This document shows positions 1 to 7,693 of a DNA stretch of 64,000 bases, one piece after another; within the stretch, counting starts at the first letter, position 1, and every line of letters starts with the position of its first letter. The position numbers were made by a program, and so were the translations under genes. The notes beneath the pieces were generated by a model, which saw only the letters and a program-made list of their open reading frames with translations, was not told the origin of the DNA and did no database searches. Source of the DNA: Bacillota bacterium (GTDB lineage: Bacteria; Bacillota; SHA-98; UBA4971); assembly GCA_012516125.1 (NCBI GenBank), contig JAAYXB010000033.1, positions 1-64,000 of the forward strand. The letters run 5' to 3'.

Positions 1-420
1 GGCGTCAGCGAGGGGGCGGGGGACGGCGGGGGCGGGCGGGTCCTTGCCCGCGAGGGCTTCGGTGGTGGGTTGGCTGGAAGGGATGCGGGGAGCGGAAGTG
101 GTGCGCATGACAGGGACATGCCCGGTGCTGGCTTGCGTGACACTGACGCCCCAGTGGGGAGCTTGCACGGTGGCCAGACGCGGGGCGGTAGCGCGCACTA
201 TCTGGAATACACCATAGTTGCCACGAATGGGAACTTGCTCTTGCCGTGCATATTCGAGACCGTTCAGGCAAGAGGGGCGAGGATCGCTTCAGTCTCGCTG
301 AAGAGACCCACTCTCGATGACGTGTATCTCGCGTACACGGGCCGCGCGCTGCGAGACGAGCACGGGAGCAGGGAGGATGCCCGGAGGTTCATGATGGCGA
401 TGAGGAGGGTGCGTAGATGA
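1..420 (+). CDS. ABC transporter ATP-binding protein, C-terminal part (DrrA-like), 5' truncated by window
   Basis: The reading frame is open from base 1 and stops at 418-420. Only the tail of the ATPase is present. The final 40 residues (ASVSLKRPTLDDVYLAYTGR) match the C-terminal domain that follows the nucleotide-binding domain in DrrA-type drug or lipid exporter ATPases. The stretch before it is Gly/Ala/Asp rich and not recognisable; it may be a lineage-specific insertion. The stop overlaps the ATG of the next gene, a membrane permease, which is the usual arrangement for such two-component exporters. The Walker motifs lie outside the window, so the family call rests on the tail and on the neighbour. 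Confidence 0.7.
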   Translation, partial: GVSEGAGDGGGGRVLAREGFGGGLAGRDAGSGSGAHDRDMPGAGLRDTDAPVGSLHGGQTRGGSAHYLEYTIVATNGNLLLPCIFETVQARGARIASVSLKRPTLDDVYLAYTGRALRDEHGSREDARRFMMAMRRVRR

Positions 421-1334
421 GTTGCCACGGCGAGATCCACGGTGGCGAGACCAACACCGGTGCCGAGACCGGCACAAAGGGGTATGGAGGCGCTGGCGCC
501 GCTCGTGCGAGCGGGTTGAGACGCCAGCACCACCAGCACCACCCGAGTCTGCTGATGCTGCGGTTATCCGACGTTTACTGGGTTTGCTGGCGGGAGATCA
601 AGCGCTTCGTAGGCCAGAAGGTCCGCATCCTCATGACGGTCGTCCAGCCGCTCATCTGGTTGCTGTTCGTCGGGAATACCATGTCCGGGCTGACGAGCAA
701 TCCATTTGCCGCGCGTATTCTTGGCGTCAACAACTACCTTGCTTTCATGACCCCGGGGATAATGATCATGACCGCCCTGTTCGGGGGCATCTTTGGAGGC
801 ATGAGCATAGTTTGGGACCGGCGGCTGGGCCTTCTCAACAAGATGCTTGCCGCTCCCATTTCGCGTGCGGCGATCCCGCTTGGCAAGATGCTGGCCGCTG
901 GGCTGCAAAGCATGTTGCAGGTCACGATCATCACGGCGATAGCCATGATCCTCGGAGTAAGGTTCGCGTGTGGCGTGCCCGGGTTCCTTCTGATACTGGT
1001 GATAGTCTTCCTCTTCAGTTGCGGGCTGTCAGGAATCTCGCTCTCGTTTGCCGCTGTCATCAAGTCGCACGAGACTCTGATGGCGACAGTCAATTTCCTG
1101 ACTATGCCGATGATGTTTACGAGCAACGCGATGTTTCCGACTGAAGCCATGCCGACATGGCTCCGCACCATCGCGCGCTGGAACCCACTGTCATACGCGG
1201 TGGGCCCGATTCGCACTCTGACCACGCGCGGCCTGGTCTGGGGCCAAGTCGTCCCCGGCCTCGTGGCGATGTTCGCCTTCGCGCTGGCGATGTCGGCGAT
1301 CGCGGCAAGGCAGTTCGAGAGGTCTACAGGTTGA
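417..1334 (+). CDS. ABC-2 type transporter permease (DrrB-like)
   Basis: A 305-residue integral membrane protein, the permease partner of the upstream ATPase. The ATG overlaps the previous stop (ATGA) and has a GAGGAGGG site 8 bases upstream, so translation is likely coupled. The first 45 residues are a Gly/His-rich extension; a second possible start is the Met at residue 47, where the family fold begins. After that come about six hydrophobic segments and the ABC-2 signature region around 'LGLLNKMLAAPISRAAIPLGK'-like sequence near residue 140 (amphipathic loop seen in DrrB proteins). It probably exports a drug, lipid or other hydrophobic compound; the substrate cannot be told. Confidence 0.85.
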   Translation: MSCHGEIHGGETNTGAETGTKGYGGAGAARASGLRRQHHQHHPSLLMLRLSDVYWVCWREIKRFVGQKVRILMTVVQPLIWLLFVGNTMSGLTSNPFAARILGVNNYLAFMTPGIMIMTALFGGIFGGMSIVWDRRLGLLNKMLAAPISRAAIPLGKMLAAGLQSMLQVTIITAIAMILGVRFACGVPGFLLILVIVFLFSCGLSGISLSFAAVIKSHETLMATVNFLTMPMMFTSNAMFPTEAMPTWLRTIARWNPLSYAVGPIRTLTTRGLVWGQVVPGLVAMFAFALAMSAIAARQFERSTG

Positions 1335-1430
1335 CAGCCGGTTTCAGCGTTTGGCTGGCAGCGTCTGGCTAGCGATACGAGGGCTCTGAAGAAGTTCGCT
1401 TTTCCGAGGGGTTTAACAGCGGCAGAGGCG

Positions 1431-1467
1431 ACAGTGAGCAGGACCACACAAAAGTCCTGCTCACTGT
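1431..1467. terminator. Strong hairpin terminator after the ABC exporter operon
   Basis: A perfect 14-bp stem (ACAGTGAGCAGGAC and its complement) with a 9-base loop, followed on the plus strand by ATAAATGCTTGTTT. It sits about 100 bases after the permease stop and just before the integrated element begins. Confidence 0.75.
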
Positions 1468-1502
1468 ATAAATGCTTGTTTAATCAATTTCGCTCAAAAA
1501 GT

Positions 1503-1559
1503 TGGTGCCGAAGCCGGGATTTGAACCCGGACGGCCGCAATGGCCACTAGACCCTGAAT
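1503..1559. repeat. Attachment site attL: orphan 3' end of tRNA-Leu(CAG)
   Basis: 57 bases match 10229-10285 with three differences. Two of the differences are paired: the T-stem reads CCGGG/CCCGG here but CGGGG/CCCCG in the tRNA now in use, so base pairing is kept in both. The third is in the variable arm. The final 21 bases (AATGGCCACTAGACCCTGAAT) are identical and include the anticodon region, where crossover must have occurred. This copy is therefore the original chromosomal 3' end, displaced by the insertion. Confidence 0.85.
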
Positions 1560-1632
1560 TTCGCCGAGGCTTTCCTGCTGCGTCCTACCACCTCCATTGT
1601 GTCCTGTCTAGTAGGCGTCTAGCAGGCAAAAT

Positions 1633-1665
1633 GAACTCCCCGACTCCTGGGGAGTTCTATCTTTT
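1633..1665. terminator. Hairpin terminator inside left end of the element
   Basis: A 9-bp stem (GAACTCCCC / GGGGAGTTC) with a 7-base loop, followed by TATCTTTT on the plus strand and by TTTTG after a few bases on the minus strand. It lies just beyond the 3' end of the minus-strand gene 1721-2941 and could act in either direction, insulating the element from the exporter operon. Confidence 0.55.
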
Positions 1666-1697
1666 CCTGTCCTCTTCCATCCTCTCCGAGGCGTCTT

Positions 1698-1718
1698 CGT
1701 TCCCAAGGTCGTTCCCCA
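1698..1718. other. Putative integrase arm-type sites, left end
   Basis: Two copies of CGTTCCCMA start 12 bases apart (1698 and 1710). The same pair with the same 12-base step occurs at 10151 and 10163 near the other end, and an inverted pair at 7173-7192. Paired direct repeats close to each att core are what lambda-type tyrosine integrases bind with their N-terminal domain. The functional reading is inference. Confidence 0.5.
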
Positions 1719-1720
1719 GG

Positions 1721-2941
1721 CTATGGGCACGAACCCACCAGACTTTCACTATACTTACGGAGGCCCGATAGCTTCGGGTTACGCTTCCGGAAAGACGCCT
1801 GACTCTCTGCGATTCTGCAGGCGGTGCTGCACCACTTGCGGTTAGGCCGCGTGGGGATGAAGAGCTTCCCGCAATTGCGCCGTGCGCACCGCCTGAACGT
1901 TCTGCCTTGCATAAGGTCCAGGAAGGTGAGCAGATAAACCCATCCCAGAAGGGAATTGCACTGCCACCCGAACAGCCACGCCTTCTTCTCGGCGTCGTAA
2001 ATCGGCCTCGGGTGCGCGCACTCCTGGAGCCACCCAGAGAGGTGTAGTTCTGCTTCTCTGACCGCGTGTTGAGGGTCGCGAAGCACCTCTTCGTCCTCAG
2101 CGACGAAACCGGCCTCAACAAGCCTAGCGCGCATCGCCGCCGGTATGTCGTCGCCTTTCGCCACTAGCAAGAAAGCGTATAGGAGCTGGTACTTCTCGGC
2201 GGCAAGCCTGAACAGCTCGACAGGCTCACAGAACGAGTGCATATACAATCCCTTGTTGCTCTGTCGGTAAAACTCGTCCCAGATATACCAACCTGAGTGC
2301 TCTTCCCTACCCTCCCAGTCTCTTGGTCCCGCCTTATGACTCGCGAAGAGTCCTGCGCCTGCCTTATACCTGTGGACCCTCCACAAGCCGAGGAGACCCC
2401 ACTTATTCACGAAGCGCAGGACGGCCTCTTCTTTCGACGGATCCAGGTTCACAAGTGCCACGTGTGGGGCGTAATCCTGTTCCGCACTGTCGCGCCCCTT
2501 AGGTTGCTTCGCAGGCGCGTTGGCGCGCCATTCCGTTAGCACGTCGTACCACTCAGGTTTCCGATAGGTTCCATCGGCGTTCAACTCAGGGACCGCCACA
2601 ATACACCGAACGGGAATCTCCGAGACCTCCGGTGGAGCCTCGCGAATCTCATACTTGCACCGCCACCAGTACGTGCCCCACGTGAACGCGGGTTCTGCGT
2701 CGCGCGATACGGTTTCTGGGCCTTTGCGTTCGTCCTCGTCCAACCGATCATCCTCTGCTGCTTCCAGCAAATCTTGGTTTCGTGCCATTCGAGCCGCGAG
2801 CTTGACGCAGTTCTCCACGTCCTTGGTGCTGCCATACTGACGGGTTTCTAGGTGGTGCACAATAGCTTCGCGCACCCATTTCCGAGGTAACGCGGACGCC
2901 TGCTTCCAGACCGCGTTCATAAACTCCTCCTGCGCACTCAT
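1721..2941 (-). CDS. Hypothetical protein with C-terminal zinc-binding motif
   Basis: A 406-residue protein of unknown function, alone on the minus strand at the left end of the element. The N-terminal two thirds is rich in charged residues and Trp with no motif I recognise. Near the C-terminus (about residues 350-385) is a C-x4-C-x(14)-C-x3-C pattern around FIPTRPNRKWCSTAC, the zinc knuckle seen at the end of many CGNR-type and actinobacterial/firmicute regulatory proteins; it probably binds nucleic acid. Two starts are possible: the first ATG with GGGGAGGG 10 bases upstream, or the Met eight codons later with GGAGGAG. It has its own promoter (3021-3049). Confidence 0.65.
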   Translation of the reverse strand: MSAQEEFMNAVWKQASALPRKWVREAIVHHLETRQYGSTKDVENCVKLAARMARNQDLLEAAEDDRLDEDERKGPETVSRDAEPAFTWGTYWWRCKYEIREAPPEVSEIPVRCIVAVPELNADGTYRKPEWYDVLTEWRANAPAKQPKGRDSAEQDYAPHVALVNLDPSKEEAVLRFVNKWGLLGLWRVHRYKAGAGLFASHKAGPRDWEGREEHSGWYIWDEFYRQSNKGLYMHSFCEPVELFRLAAEKYQLLYAFLLVAKGDDIPAAMRARLVEAGFVAEDEEVLRDPQHAVREAELHLSGWLQECAHPRPIYDAEKKAWLFGWQCNSLLGWVYLLTFLDLMQGRTFRRCARRNCGKLFIPTRPNRKWCSTACRIAESQASFRKRNPKLSGLRKYSESLVGSCP

Positions 2942-3020
2942 GGCACGGATTCCCTCCCCGTTGTTAGACCCTCCACGCGTGTTGGCATAATCGTTTTGTA
3001 AGCAGTTTGCGGTTACTCAC

Positions 3021-3049
3021 AGTCTATGCCAAAATCGTCCTTGAGTCAA
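3021..3049 (-). promoter_or_regulatory. Sigma-A type promoter for the 406-aa gene
   Basis: Read on the minus strand: TTGACT, 17-base spacer, TAGACT. It lies about 80 bases upstream of the gene ending at 1721, in a region more AT-rich than its surroundings. The rest of 2942-3290 shows no convincing gene. Confidence 0.55.
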
Positions 3050-3290
3050 GAATCAGTTACCCGCCCGGATGTGCGAGACGAAAGCTGTCGAGCTTCCCCG
3101 GGCCCATTGGGAGGTATTTGCTTTGGGTCATCCAGATCGGACTTTGAAGCGCCTCAGGCGTCGTGAACGGCATCGAGAGCCATCGCTTCCGACCAGGACG
3201 ATTTCGCACCGCGACCTGACGCCATGGAATGCCGTGGAAATCCTGGCGGGGCGACGGCGGCAGAGAGATATTCGATTGAACTAAGGGGGG

Positions 3291-3521
3291 GTGAGTCTTG
3301 TGCTGTACCTACGTCAGGAGCGCCAGCGTCGAGGCTGGTCGTTGACCCAGCTTACTGTCAAAACGGGGATTGATAGCGCGGCGCTGAGCAAGATCGAGCG
3401 GGGCGTATGGCCCTGCGGCCCGGAGTGGCGGCGCAGGATTTCCGAAGCATTCGACATGCCCGAGGACGCGCTTTTCCAGGAGGTGCCGAGCCGTGGAGAA
3501 GAACGACCTGGCAACGCTTGA
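3291..3521 (+). CDS. XRE-family helix-turn-helix regulator
   Basis: A 76-residue Cro/CI-type DNA-binding protein. GTG start with AAGGGGGGG just upstream. The helix-turn-helix runs from about residue 13 to 40 (RGWSLTQLTVKTGIDSAALSKIERG), and almost the whole protein is this domain. It is the first gene of the rightward block and overlaps the next gene, an excisionase-like protein, by 29 bases in another frame. It is the best candidate for a lysogeny-type repressor of the element; the target operator is not known. Confidence 0.75.
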   Translation: MSLVLYLRQERQRRGWSLTQLTVKTGIDSAALSKIERGVWPCGPEWRRRISEAFDMPEDALFQEVPSRGEERPGNA

Positions 3522-3711
3522 GCCCGGGCAGCTTCCAGCGGTTCTCAAGGTGCGCGAGGTCGCGGCCTACTTGCGCATGCCGCTGTCGCGCTGCTACGCG
3601 CTAATTCAGGCAGGTCAGATACCTTGCCTCCGATTCGGGCGCAGTGTCAGGGTGCCGCGGCAAGTTCTCGTGGACCTACTTACGAGAGTAACCGAACGCG
3701 GCGAGCAGTGA
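3493..3711 (+). CDS. Excisionase-like HTH protein
   Basis: A 72-residue protein of the excisionase / HTH_17 family (winged-helix MerR-like fold). The motif LKVREVAAYLRMPLSRCYALI with a following RFGRSVRVPRQVLVDLL is typical: helix-turn-helix, then the wing, then a helix. GTG start inside the previous gene. Proteins of this type direct tyrosine recombinases towards excision or act as small activators. A second paralogue lies at 8616-8807, so which one is the true Xis is not clear. Confidence 0.7.
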   Translation: MEKNDLATLEPGQLPAVLKVREVAAYLRMPLSRCYALIQAGQIPCLRFGRSVRVPRQVLVDLLTRVTERGEQ

Positions 3712-3747
3712 AACGACCCGGGCGGAAGCCGGGCGGGAGGTGGTGAT

Positions 3748-4296
3748 ATGTCCCTTAACATTGTATCATGCGAGCGGCCCGTCGAGAAGTTCCTGGCACG
3801 GCTGGAGCGCGTCCGCGAGACAGGCCCAGGTCGCTGGATCGCGTGCTGTCCTTCACACGAGGACCGCTCGCCTTCTCTGTCAATCCGCGAGAGCGATGAC
3901 GGGCGAGTGCTGCTTCATTGTCACGCAGGTTGTGCGCCGGAGGCCGTGCTAGCGGCCCTGGGGTTGTCGTGGACAGAGCTGTTCCCTGCCGCAGGGCGAA
4001 GGCGAAGCAGGCACCTGACCCCTGTGGAGCGCAAGGCGGCTGCCCGTGCTCAGGCTGAGGCGGAGCTTCGCCGACGCCTCGACGCCGCGTGCGAGGCGCT
4101 ACACCGGCGGCTCTGCGTTTACGTTCGGGCGATTCGTCTCGCGCTGGACGGCGCGGACCTGGCAACGTACGAGAGGCTGGCGGGTTGGGTCCACACCCTA
4201 CCTTACCTGGAATATCTCCTGGATAGCCTGGAGGCAGCAGACTTGGAAGCACGGCTCTGGGCGGCGAGGGAGGCGAGAAGATGGCTGCTGACTTAA
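3748..4296 (+). CDS. CHC2-type zinc-finger protein (primase N-terminal domain)
   Basis: 182 residues. The first 85 residues form a DnaG-like CHC2 zinc finger: C-x2-H at CCPSHEDRSPSLSI followed by C-x-H-x2-C at LLHCHAGC, as in phage and plasmid primases. There is no Toprim catalytic domain; the rest is Arg/Ala rich and helical. Start ATG with GGGAGGTGG upstream. The gene overlaps the DUF3987 gene by 16 bases, so the two are translated together and likely act together in replication of the element, with this protein recognising the template. Confidence 0.75.
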   Translation: MSLNIVSCERPVEKFLARLERVRETGPGRWIACCPSHEDRSPSLSIRESDDGRVLLHCHAGCAPEAVLAALGLSWTELFPAAGRRRSRHLTPVERKAAARAQAEAELRRRLDAACEALHRRLCVYVRAIRLALDGADLATYERLAGWVHTLPYLEYLLDSLEAADLEARLWAAREARRWLLT

Positions 4297-5669
4297 TCAA
4301 GCTAGTTGCAGAAGAACTACGGCAACCTGGCGGGGCCGCGCTGGCTGAGGCGCTAGGCGTGGAGGCAGCACTGGAGGACGACCCTCAAGAGGATGATACA
4401 CCCATCGTTGCCGTCCCGTGGCCTGACCCTCCTGCTCCCGAGGCATTTCACGGCCTTGCAGGCGACATTGTGCGCGCCATCGAGCCGCACACCGAGGCGG
4501 ACCCTGTGGCACTGCTCGTGCAGTTTGTTGTTGCCTTCGGTAACGCTGCGGGGCGAGGTCCGCACTTTGTCGCCGAAGCCGACCGTCACGGCCTGAACCT
4601 CTTCGCCTGCCTCGTGGGCGCGACGGCGAAGGGCCGCAAGGGTACGTCCTGGGGACATATCCGGCGACTCTTGGAGGCCGTTGACCCGGCGTGGGCTAAA
4701 GACCACGTCGCAAGCGGCTTATCTTCCGGCGAGGGGCTTATCTGGGCGGTCCGGGACCCTATTGAGCGGCGCGAGCCGGTCAAGGAGAAAGGGCGCACAA
4801 CGGCATATGAAACCGTTCTCGTGGACGCGGGGGTGGAGGACAAGCGCCTTCTCGTGCTCGAAAGCGAATTCGCTTCCGTGCTCCGCATTCTCCAGCGTGA
4901 GGGCAACACGCTGTCAGCCATCATCCGCAACGCCTGGGACTCGGGCAACCTGCGGAGCTTGACGAAGAACTCTCCTGCGGTTGCCAGCGGGGCGCATATT
5001 TCCATCATCGGACACGTGACCAAGGGCGAACTTCTGCGCTATCTGGAAAGCACGGAGGCCGCGAACGGGTTCGCAAACCGCTTCCTTTGGGTGTGCGTGC
5101 GCCGCTCGAAATGCCTCCCGGAGGGCGGCAACATCGGTGAAGTAAACTTCGCCCCGCTCGTGGCTCGTCTCGCGGAGGCCCTGGAGCTTGCGAAGCACGC
5201 GGGGGAGCTAAAGCGTGATGAGGGGGCGCGCGCGGTATGGCACGCGGTGTATCCCGAGCTGTCCGAGGGAAAGCCTGGTCTCCTCGGGGCTGTCCTTGCC
5301 CGTGCCGAAGCACAAGTAATGCGCCTAGCTTGCATCTACGCGTTGCTGGACCTGTCGCAGGTGGTGCGCCCAGAACACTTGCTGGCGGCGCTGGCACTGT
5401 GGGAGTACGTCGAGGCGTCCGCGAGGTTCATCTTCGGCGACGCCTTGGGCGACCCGGTAGCAGACACAATTCTCAACGCGCTGAAGAAGGCACCAGACGG
5501 GCTGACGCGGACCGAGATCAGCAACCTGTTCGACAGGCATGAATCGAGCAAGAGTATCACACGCGCACTCACGGACCTTCTCGCCGCCGGGCTGGTGGAG
5601 CGCGAGACCGTGCCGCCTGAAGGAGACCGCAAGAAGCCGGTCGAGGTGTGGCGGGCGGTTCGGCAGTGA
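4281..5669 (+). CDS. DUF3987 helicase/replication protein
   Basis: 462 residues. The sequence has the DUF3987 pattern: a RecA-like core with a P-loop-like GATAKGRKGTS at about residue 113, a central VLESEFASVLRIL segment, and HISIIGHVTKGEL at about residue 235. The last 75 residues look like a winged helix (GLTRTEISNLFDRH). Members of this family sit beside primase domains in phages, plasmids and islands and are thought to be replicative helicases or origin-binding proteins. Directly downstream is the iteron-like cluster 5687-5931, which supports a Rep-like role; that function is inferred. Confidence 0.7.
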   Translation: MAADLIKLVAEELRQPGGAALAEALGVEAALEDDPQEDDTPIVAVPWPDPPAPEAFHGLAGDIVRAIEPHTEADPVALLVQFVVAFGNAAGRGPHFVAEADRHGLNLFACLVGATAKGRKGTSWGHIRRLLEAVDPAWAKDHVASGLSSGEGLIWAVRDPIERREPVKEKGRTTAYETVLVDAGVEDKRLLVLESEFASVLRILQREGNTLSAIIRNAWDSGNLRSLTKNSPAVASGAHISIIGHVTKGELLRYLESTEAANGFANRFLWVCVRRSKCLPEGGNIGEVNFAPLVARLAEALELAKHAGELKRDEGARAVWHAVYPELSEGKPGLLGAVLARAEAQVMRLACIYALLDLSQVVRPEHLLAALALWEYVEASARFIFGDALGDPVADTILNALKKAPDGLTRTEISNLFDRHESSKSITRALTDLLAAGLVERETVPPEGDRKKPVEVWRAVRQ

Positions 5670-5686
5670 CGTGGGCACAGGGACAT

Positions 5687-5931
5687 GCGAAATTAGCGAA
5701 TTTGCGAATTTAATCCGGGAAATGGCGTATACACTGGGGTTTTGTCATGAAGAGGCTTGCGAATTTGCTGCGAACTTATTGCGAATTTAATCCTCCCCCG
5801 AAGCCTCTGGGGTTGGGCGACGGATTAAATTCGCAACGTTTCGCGATTAAATTCGCAGGCACTTAGAACCCTCAAAGCCTTGTCACACAAGGGCAAGCGG
5901 GTTGCTGGCCGATTAAGTTCGCTAAATTCGC
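5687..5931. repeat. Iteron-like cluster, candidate replication origin of the element
   Basis: About ten copies of GCGAAnTTA-like words in 245 bases. Forward copies begin near 5687, 5696, 5704, 5759, 5770 and 5781; inverted copies (TTAAATTCGC) lie near 5822, 5845, 5911 and 5923. The longest form, GCGAATTTAATCC, occurs at 5704 and 5781 forward and at 5822 inverted. The region is AT-rich compared with its flanks and directly follows the primase/helicase pair. No good ORF lies here. Confidence 0.7.
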
Positions 5932-5966
5932 ATCCCTAGATACTTTCGAGGAGGCATCGGAGAGGC

Positions 5967-6398
5967 ATGGGTCGGTATATGGACATAGCCCGGCAGGCGA
6001 AGCGCCACGAAGTACAGCCTCGGGTTCCGGCGGGCGACTCCCCGGCGCGCGTGGAAGCCCCTTCGAGGAGACTTGCTCCCGAAGCGCGGGAGGCGACTCA
6101 CGAGCACAAGGCCGCGCTTCTCGAACTCCTGCGACCCTACTCGCCTCCCGTGCTTCCGGGACCTGACCCGCTCGACTACCGGCGCGACCCGCTCACGGGA
6201 GCATGGCTCCACGACCCCGGTTGGTGGCGCGGTCCCGCTCAGGTGCGCGAGATTCACGAGGCTCGTGCTCCCTGTTCTCGCTGTGGCGGGACGCGCTTCT
6301 GGGTGACGCTGTGCCATAGCGAAATATGCGCCACCTGCTACCCTCCCAGGCCGGGAGACAGGGTCCTCGGGTGGCTCGTGGGAGAGGAGGTGCATTAA
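5967..6398 (+). CDS. Hypothetical protein with C-terminal zinc ribbon
   Basis: 143 residues, start ATG with GGAGGCATCGGAGAGG upstream. The N-terminal 90 residues are Pro/Arg rich without known motif and include a DPLDYRRDPLTG segment. The C-terminus holds a zinc ribbon, CSRCGG and CATCYPP about 20 residues apart. It is the first of a run of small genes, spaced by a few bases or overlapping, that probably form one operon after the origin region. Similar 'zinc ribbon plus basic tail' proteins are common in mobile elements of thermophilic clostridia; the role is unknown. Confidence 0.65.
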   Translation: MGRYMDIARQAKRHEVQPRVPAGDSPARVEAPSRRLAPEAREATHEHKAALLELLRPYSPPVLPGPDPLDYRRDPLTGAWLHDPGWWRGPAQVREIHEARAPCSRCGGTRFWVTLCHSEICATCYPPRPGDRVLGWLVGEEVH

Positions 6399-6400
6399 CT

Positions 6401-6607
6401 GTGCGAGAGCAACTAGCTGACGCCTGTCCGCGCTGCCTCGCAGTGAGCTATCCCTACGCCTGGCGCGAGGACCGAGGGAGCATCCTCGCGCTGTATCGCT
6501 GCCGGACCTGTGGCCGTCAATGGCGTTGCTGGTGGAATCCTGCGTGTCTGGAGGTGAATGCGCATGATAGAGATTCGCCTACCGAAGTGCAGGCTGTTTC
6601 TCACTGA
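6401..6607 (+). CDS. Small zinc-ribbon protein
   Basis: 68 residues if started at GTG 6401, which has GGAGAGGAGG 10 bases upstream; the longer ORF-track version starts inside the previous gene. Two CxxC pairs (CPRC, CRTC) about 22 residues apart with Trp/Arg between them form a short zinc ribbon. The short, basic, aromatic protein fits a nucleic-acid-binding or transcription-modifying factor, but I do not recognise a family. Confidence 0.55.
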   Translation: MREQLADACPRCLAVSYPYAWREDRGSILALYRCRTCGRQWRCWWNPACLEVNAHDRDSPTEVQAVSH

Positions 6608-6737
6608 GGAGGAGGTTGAACACCTGCTCAAGCATGACCCTGAGCTGTGGGAGGCGGCCTTAAAGCGCGGCAAGGCCATCATGCGCGCGCGGCAACGTAA
6701 CGCGCGGCAAGGGAAGGAGGGTGAGAAGCATGGATAA
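6564..6737 (+). CDS. Small hypothetical protein (57 aa)
   Basis: Below the ORF-track limit. ATG at 6564 with GGAGGTG upstream; it overlaps the end of the previous gene and its last codons overlap the next (ATGGATAA). The protein (MIEIRLPK, then TEEEVEHLLKHDPELWEAAL and an Arg/Lys-rich tail) looks helical and basic. No family recognised. Confidence 0.5.
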   Translation: MIEIRLPKCRLFLTEEEVEHLLKHDPELWEAALKRGKAIMRARQRNARQGKEGEKHG

Positions 6738-6825
6738 GGTTCTCGACGCGCTGTTCCTGGTGACTCTAGGTTGGATAGGCGTATGCCTGTGGCTCATCTG
6801 CTGGCGCGGACCCCGAACGCGGTGA
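6730..6825 (+). CDS. Single-span membrane peptide (31 aa)
   Basis: ATG at 6730 overlaps the stop of the previous small gene; GGAGGGTG lies just upstream. The product is a single hydrophobic segment (about residues 8-25, with VTLGWIGVCLWLICW) between a short acidic N-terminus and an RGPRTR tail. Such peptides occur in phage-type elements as holin-like or regulatory peptides; the role is unknown. Confidence 0.5.
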   Translation: MDKVLDALFLVTLGWIGVCLWLICWRGPRTR

Positions 6826-6826
6826 C

Positions 6827-6859
6827 GCGCCTTTTTTATGGGTGTGCAACTGTGTAACT
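6827..6859. repeat. Intergenic repeat, copy 1 (GCGCCTTTTTTATG...)
   Basis: About 33 bases running GCGCCTTTTTTATGGGTGTGCAACTG... are repeated at 8123-8154 (GCGCCTTTTTTATGGTGTCCAACTG) and, more loosely and rearranged, at about 7259-7300. Each copy is in a gap just before a small gene. The GC-rich run followed by six T could end transcription, and the rest could be a shared leader for the small genes. Confidence 0.45.
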
Positions 6860-6882
6860 TCGCGATGGGAGGATGAGCAAGC

Positions 6883-7122
6883 ATGAAGAAGATCGTCTTG
6901 GCCATTAAGGATAACAACTGTGCGAGTAATGACGCGTGCGCCCTTTGCGGAAGGAGGACCGAGCCTTCGTGTGGCCCTGAACTCTTCCTCGATGGCACGT
7001 GGTCGCTGGTCTGCCATGAGTGCGGCGAGAAGCACGCTCCCGGCCTTGTGAAGCTACTGGCGCTGGCCCGTGACGCGGAAGAGTATTTCCAGGCGCAGTG
7101 GGGCGGGCACTCACTAGACTAA
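6883..7122 (+). CDS. Small Cys-rich protein (zinc finger-like)
   Basis: 79 residues with GGGAGGATG upstream of the ATG. Two pairs of cysteines (CALCG and CHECG), about 40 residues apart, suggest one zinc site; the C-terminus is a short helix (LALARDAEEYF). It may be an HNH-less remnant or a small regulator. No family recognised. Confidence 0.6.
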   Translation: MKKIVLAIKDNNCASNDACALCGRRTEPSCGPELFLDGTWSLVCHECGEKHAPGLVKLLALARDAEEYFQAQWGGHSLD

Positions 7123-7172
7123 GTATCAGGCGAGGCCGTCAGAACGCTTGCCGCGCAAAGGGTTGCTGTCCC

Positions 7173-7192
7173 TTGGGAACGGCGTGGGAACG
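7173..7192. other. Inverted pair of arm-type-like sites
   Basis: TTGGGAACG followed 11-12 bases later by TGGGAACG: the inverse complement of the CGTTCCCAA pairs found at both ends of the element. It lies just before a terminator-like hairpin between two small genes. It might be an additional integrase or excisionase binding site. Confidence 0.35.
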
Positions 7193-7197
7193 AAACG

Positions 7198-7223
7198 AGC
7201 GCCCCGACACGTGAGGCGCTTTT
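7198..7223 (+). terminator. Terminator-like hairpin
   Basis: AGCGCC and GGCGCT form a 6-bp stem around an 11-base loop, followed by TTTT. It lies 75 bases after the stop of the gene ending at 7122. Confidence 0.45.
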
Positions 7224-7329
7224 CTGTTGCTGTCGTGTTGTTGGGTGCTGCGACGCGGTGTAGTTGTGTAACCCGGCTCTTTTTTTATGCGTGCGACCTT
7301 GTGCATTTCCGAGGAGAGGAGGCGAGAGC

Positions 7330-7545
7330 ATGACTCTTACGCCGGAGGAGCGCGAGACTATCCTTCGGTTCGACGATTCAGGCGACGCCTGCGAGGTGTG
7401 GACCGCCTCTCCCACGGTTGCCGCGAGGCTGAGGCGCGCCGGTCTTGCTGTCACCCAGGAGCCTGGCGGGTGGCGCGCTACGTGCGCGAAGCAGGCTGTC
7501 CGGATCAAGGCCGGTCGGTACTCCTGCTATGTTGGCGGCAGGTAG
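7330..7545 (+). CDS. Small hypothetical protein (71 aa)
   Basis: ATG at 7330 has GAGGAGAGGAGG upstream, so I prefer it to the longer ORF starting at 7264. The product starts MTLTPEERETILRFDD and contains repeated Arg/Ala and three cysteines spread along the chain, with a probable beta-rich C-terminus (RYSCYVGGR). No known family. The ORF-track version adds 22 unlikely residues. Confidence 0.5.
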   Translation: MTLTPEERETILRFDDSGDACEVWTASPTVAARLRRAGLAVTQEPGGWRATCAKQAVRIKAGRYSCYVGGR

Positions 7546-7584
7546 CGGGTGAAGGTGGCGCGTCAGAATGCGTTCCATGCCTCC

Positions 7585-7611
7585 GAAACGGTCAACTGTT
7601 GACGTTTTCGA
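7585..7611. promoter_or_regulatory. Long palindrome, possible operator
   Basis: CGAAACGGTCAACTGTTGACGTTTTCG region: GTCAAC-T-GTTGAC is perfect, and the outer CGAAAC/GTTTTCG arms extend the symmetry to about 27 bases. It lies in the 148-base gap before the gene at 7694. No poly-T follows it, so an operator is more likely than a terminator. Confidence 0.4.
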
Positions 7612-7693
7612 GGGGGTGAGCGCGCGCGGAGGTATTGCACCGTGGCCGTCCTGAGCGGACCTGTTACGAGCCTGTTCTCGGGGAGGTGAAAGC

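Noticed and set aside
3069-3284. 71-aa ORF before the XRE regulator
   Set aside because: No ribosome site, no recognisable sequence; likely part of the regulatory region.
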